From Gammaproteobacteria bacterium (lineage in GTDB: Bacteria; Pseudomonadota; Gammaproteobacteria; Pseudomonadales; Halieaceae), in NCBI GenBank assembly GCA_009937065.1, contig JAACDF010000061.1:1-36554 (forward strand): a stretch of DNA of 36,554 bases. The letters run 5' to 3'. Both the position numbers and the translations under genes were made by a program. Each line of letters opens with the position of its first letter. Position 1 is the first letter of the stretch. Below the pieces are notes generated by a model. It was given only the letters and a program-made list of their open reading frames with translations. It was not told the origin of the DNA and searched no databases. Below, piece after piece: positions 35,994 to 36,554 of the stretch.

Positions 35994-36554
35994 TTAGCGT
36001 GCGTTTTCAATGGCGGTCAGCACAATATCGCGCGTCAATAATTGCGGAAGAATCACCGGCTCACTGCCCGCACCCCTTGGGTACATGACGTAAAGCGGAA
36101 TACCGCTTCGTCCATGTGACTGAACGAAGCGCCCAATGTCTGCATCGTAATCTGTCCAGTCTGCAATCATGTAGGGAATATCTGCATCGATGAAGGCCTG
36201 CTCCATCTCGGTTGTAAACAGCACCGCTGCCTCATTAGCAAGACAGGTAATGCACCAGTCGGCGGTGACGTCGACAAAGATTGGATCCCCACGTTCGATG
36301 TGCTCATCTAAAACTGCGGCAGACCATGCGATCTGACCTTCGCTCAGTGTGCGGCTTGAGTCACCACCCTCAGAATTATTGCCCGACGGGACCGCAAGGA
36401 AAATGGCTCCTGCTACCAAGATAATACTGATTCCCTTTCGCAGTGTGGTGTCGCCATAAAGATAGGCCGCTAGCGCTAGTAATACCAAGCCAGATAGAGC
36501 CAGTGCCATGGTATTCACGCCCGCCTGGTTACCGGCTACCCAGAGGAGCCAAAC
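35994..36554 (-). CDS. ScsB/DsbD-like thiol:disulfide interchange protein, C-terminal part
   Basis: The frame is open through the right edge, so only the last 186 residues are seen. They include the end of a membrane domain (VWLLWVAGNQAGVNTM, then two hydrophobic segments) and a periplasmic thioredoxin domain with the WCITC active site. The sequence FVDVTADWCITC, the later ADWTDYDADI and GRSGIPLYVMYP read closer to the ScsB-type branch than to classical DsbD; ScsB is known from suppression of copper sensitivity. The protein would pass electrons from cytoplasmic thioredoxin to periplasmic partners. An internal GTG at 36518 is not the true start. Confidence 0.85.
   Translation of the reverse strand, partial: VWLLWVAGNQAGVNTMALALSGLVLLALAAYLYGDTTLRKGISIILVAGAIFLAVPSGNNSEGGDSSRTLSEGQIAWSAAVLDEHIERGDPIFVDVTADWCITCLANEAAVLFTTEMEQAFIDADIPYMIADWTDYDADIGRFVQSHGRSGIPLYVMYPRGAGSEPVILPQLLTRDIVLTAIENAR

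Noticed and set aside
1-36554. CRISPR arrays, insertion sequences, prophage genes, tRNA or rRNA genes
   Set aside because: None seen. The 16-bp arrays lack spacers and so are not CRISPR, and no transposase, integrase or cloverleaf-like sequence was recognised.

Overview
The window looks like a chromosomal segment of a Pseudomonas-like gammaproteobacterium, most plausibly a marine member of the Cellvibrionales/OM60-NOR5 type. That placement is an inference from gene content and order, not from a search. Almost every gene is a core housekeeping gene, and the order follows two blocks I recall from Pseudomonas aeruginosa: rpoD-dnaG-yqeY-rpsU/tsaD-folB-cca-apaH-rsmA-pdxA-surA-lptD/amgK-murU-rpe-trpE-trpGDC/vfr/osmC-coq7, and purD-purH-fis-dusB-aroQ-accBC-prmA near a DsbD-type gene. 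Here the blocks are joined between coq7 and purD. Several genes usually present in the first block are absent (apaG, gph, plsY, speD).

Layout. Positions 1-2537 (minus strand) hold a periplasmic redox cluster: a c4-like diheme cytochrome, a MauG/cytochrome c peroxidase-like diheme protein, and a parallel beta-helix protein cut off by the left edge. A 386-bp intergenic region follows, with seven copies of a 16-bp tandem repeat, and then a small Coq4-like protein with the complete HDxxHx11E motif (2924-3388). Positions 3420-7951 are the macromolecular synthesis operon read leftward (rpsU, yqeY, dnaG, rpoD). tsaD-folB run rightward at 8089-9488. Positions 9485-18404 hold the leftward lptD-surA-pdxA-...-rsmA-apaH-cca series, interrupted between pdxA and rsmA by an H-NS-family gene and an oppositely oriented patatin-like phospholipase.

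Positions 18529-24917 run rightward: cell-wall recycling (amgK-murU), rpe, then trpE-trpG-trpD-trpC in tight or overlapping spacing. A divergent crp/vfr and yhfA(osmC) pair follows, with a near-consensus CRP operator beside the crp start. Positions 26124-30993 are leftward: dusB-fis, purH-purD and coq7. Positions 31216-34408 are rightward: aroQ, accB, accC, prmA. Positions 34405-36554 are leftward: an ScsB/DsbD-like thiol-disulfide protein (cut by the right edge), a PCuAC copper chaperone and a DUF2333 membrane protein.

The least conventional parts are the left cytochrome/beta-helix/Coq4-like region, the 16-bp repeats (a related degenerate array lies in front of purH), the H-NS/patatin insertion, and the PCuAC/ScsB-like/DUF2333 set. 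I saw no CRISPR array, insertion sequence, rRNA or tRNA gene.
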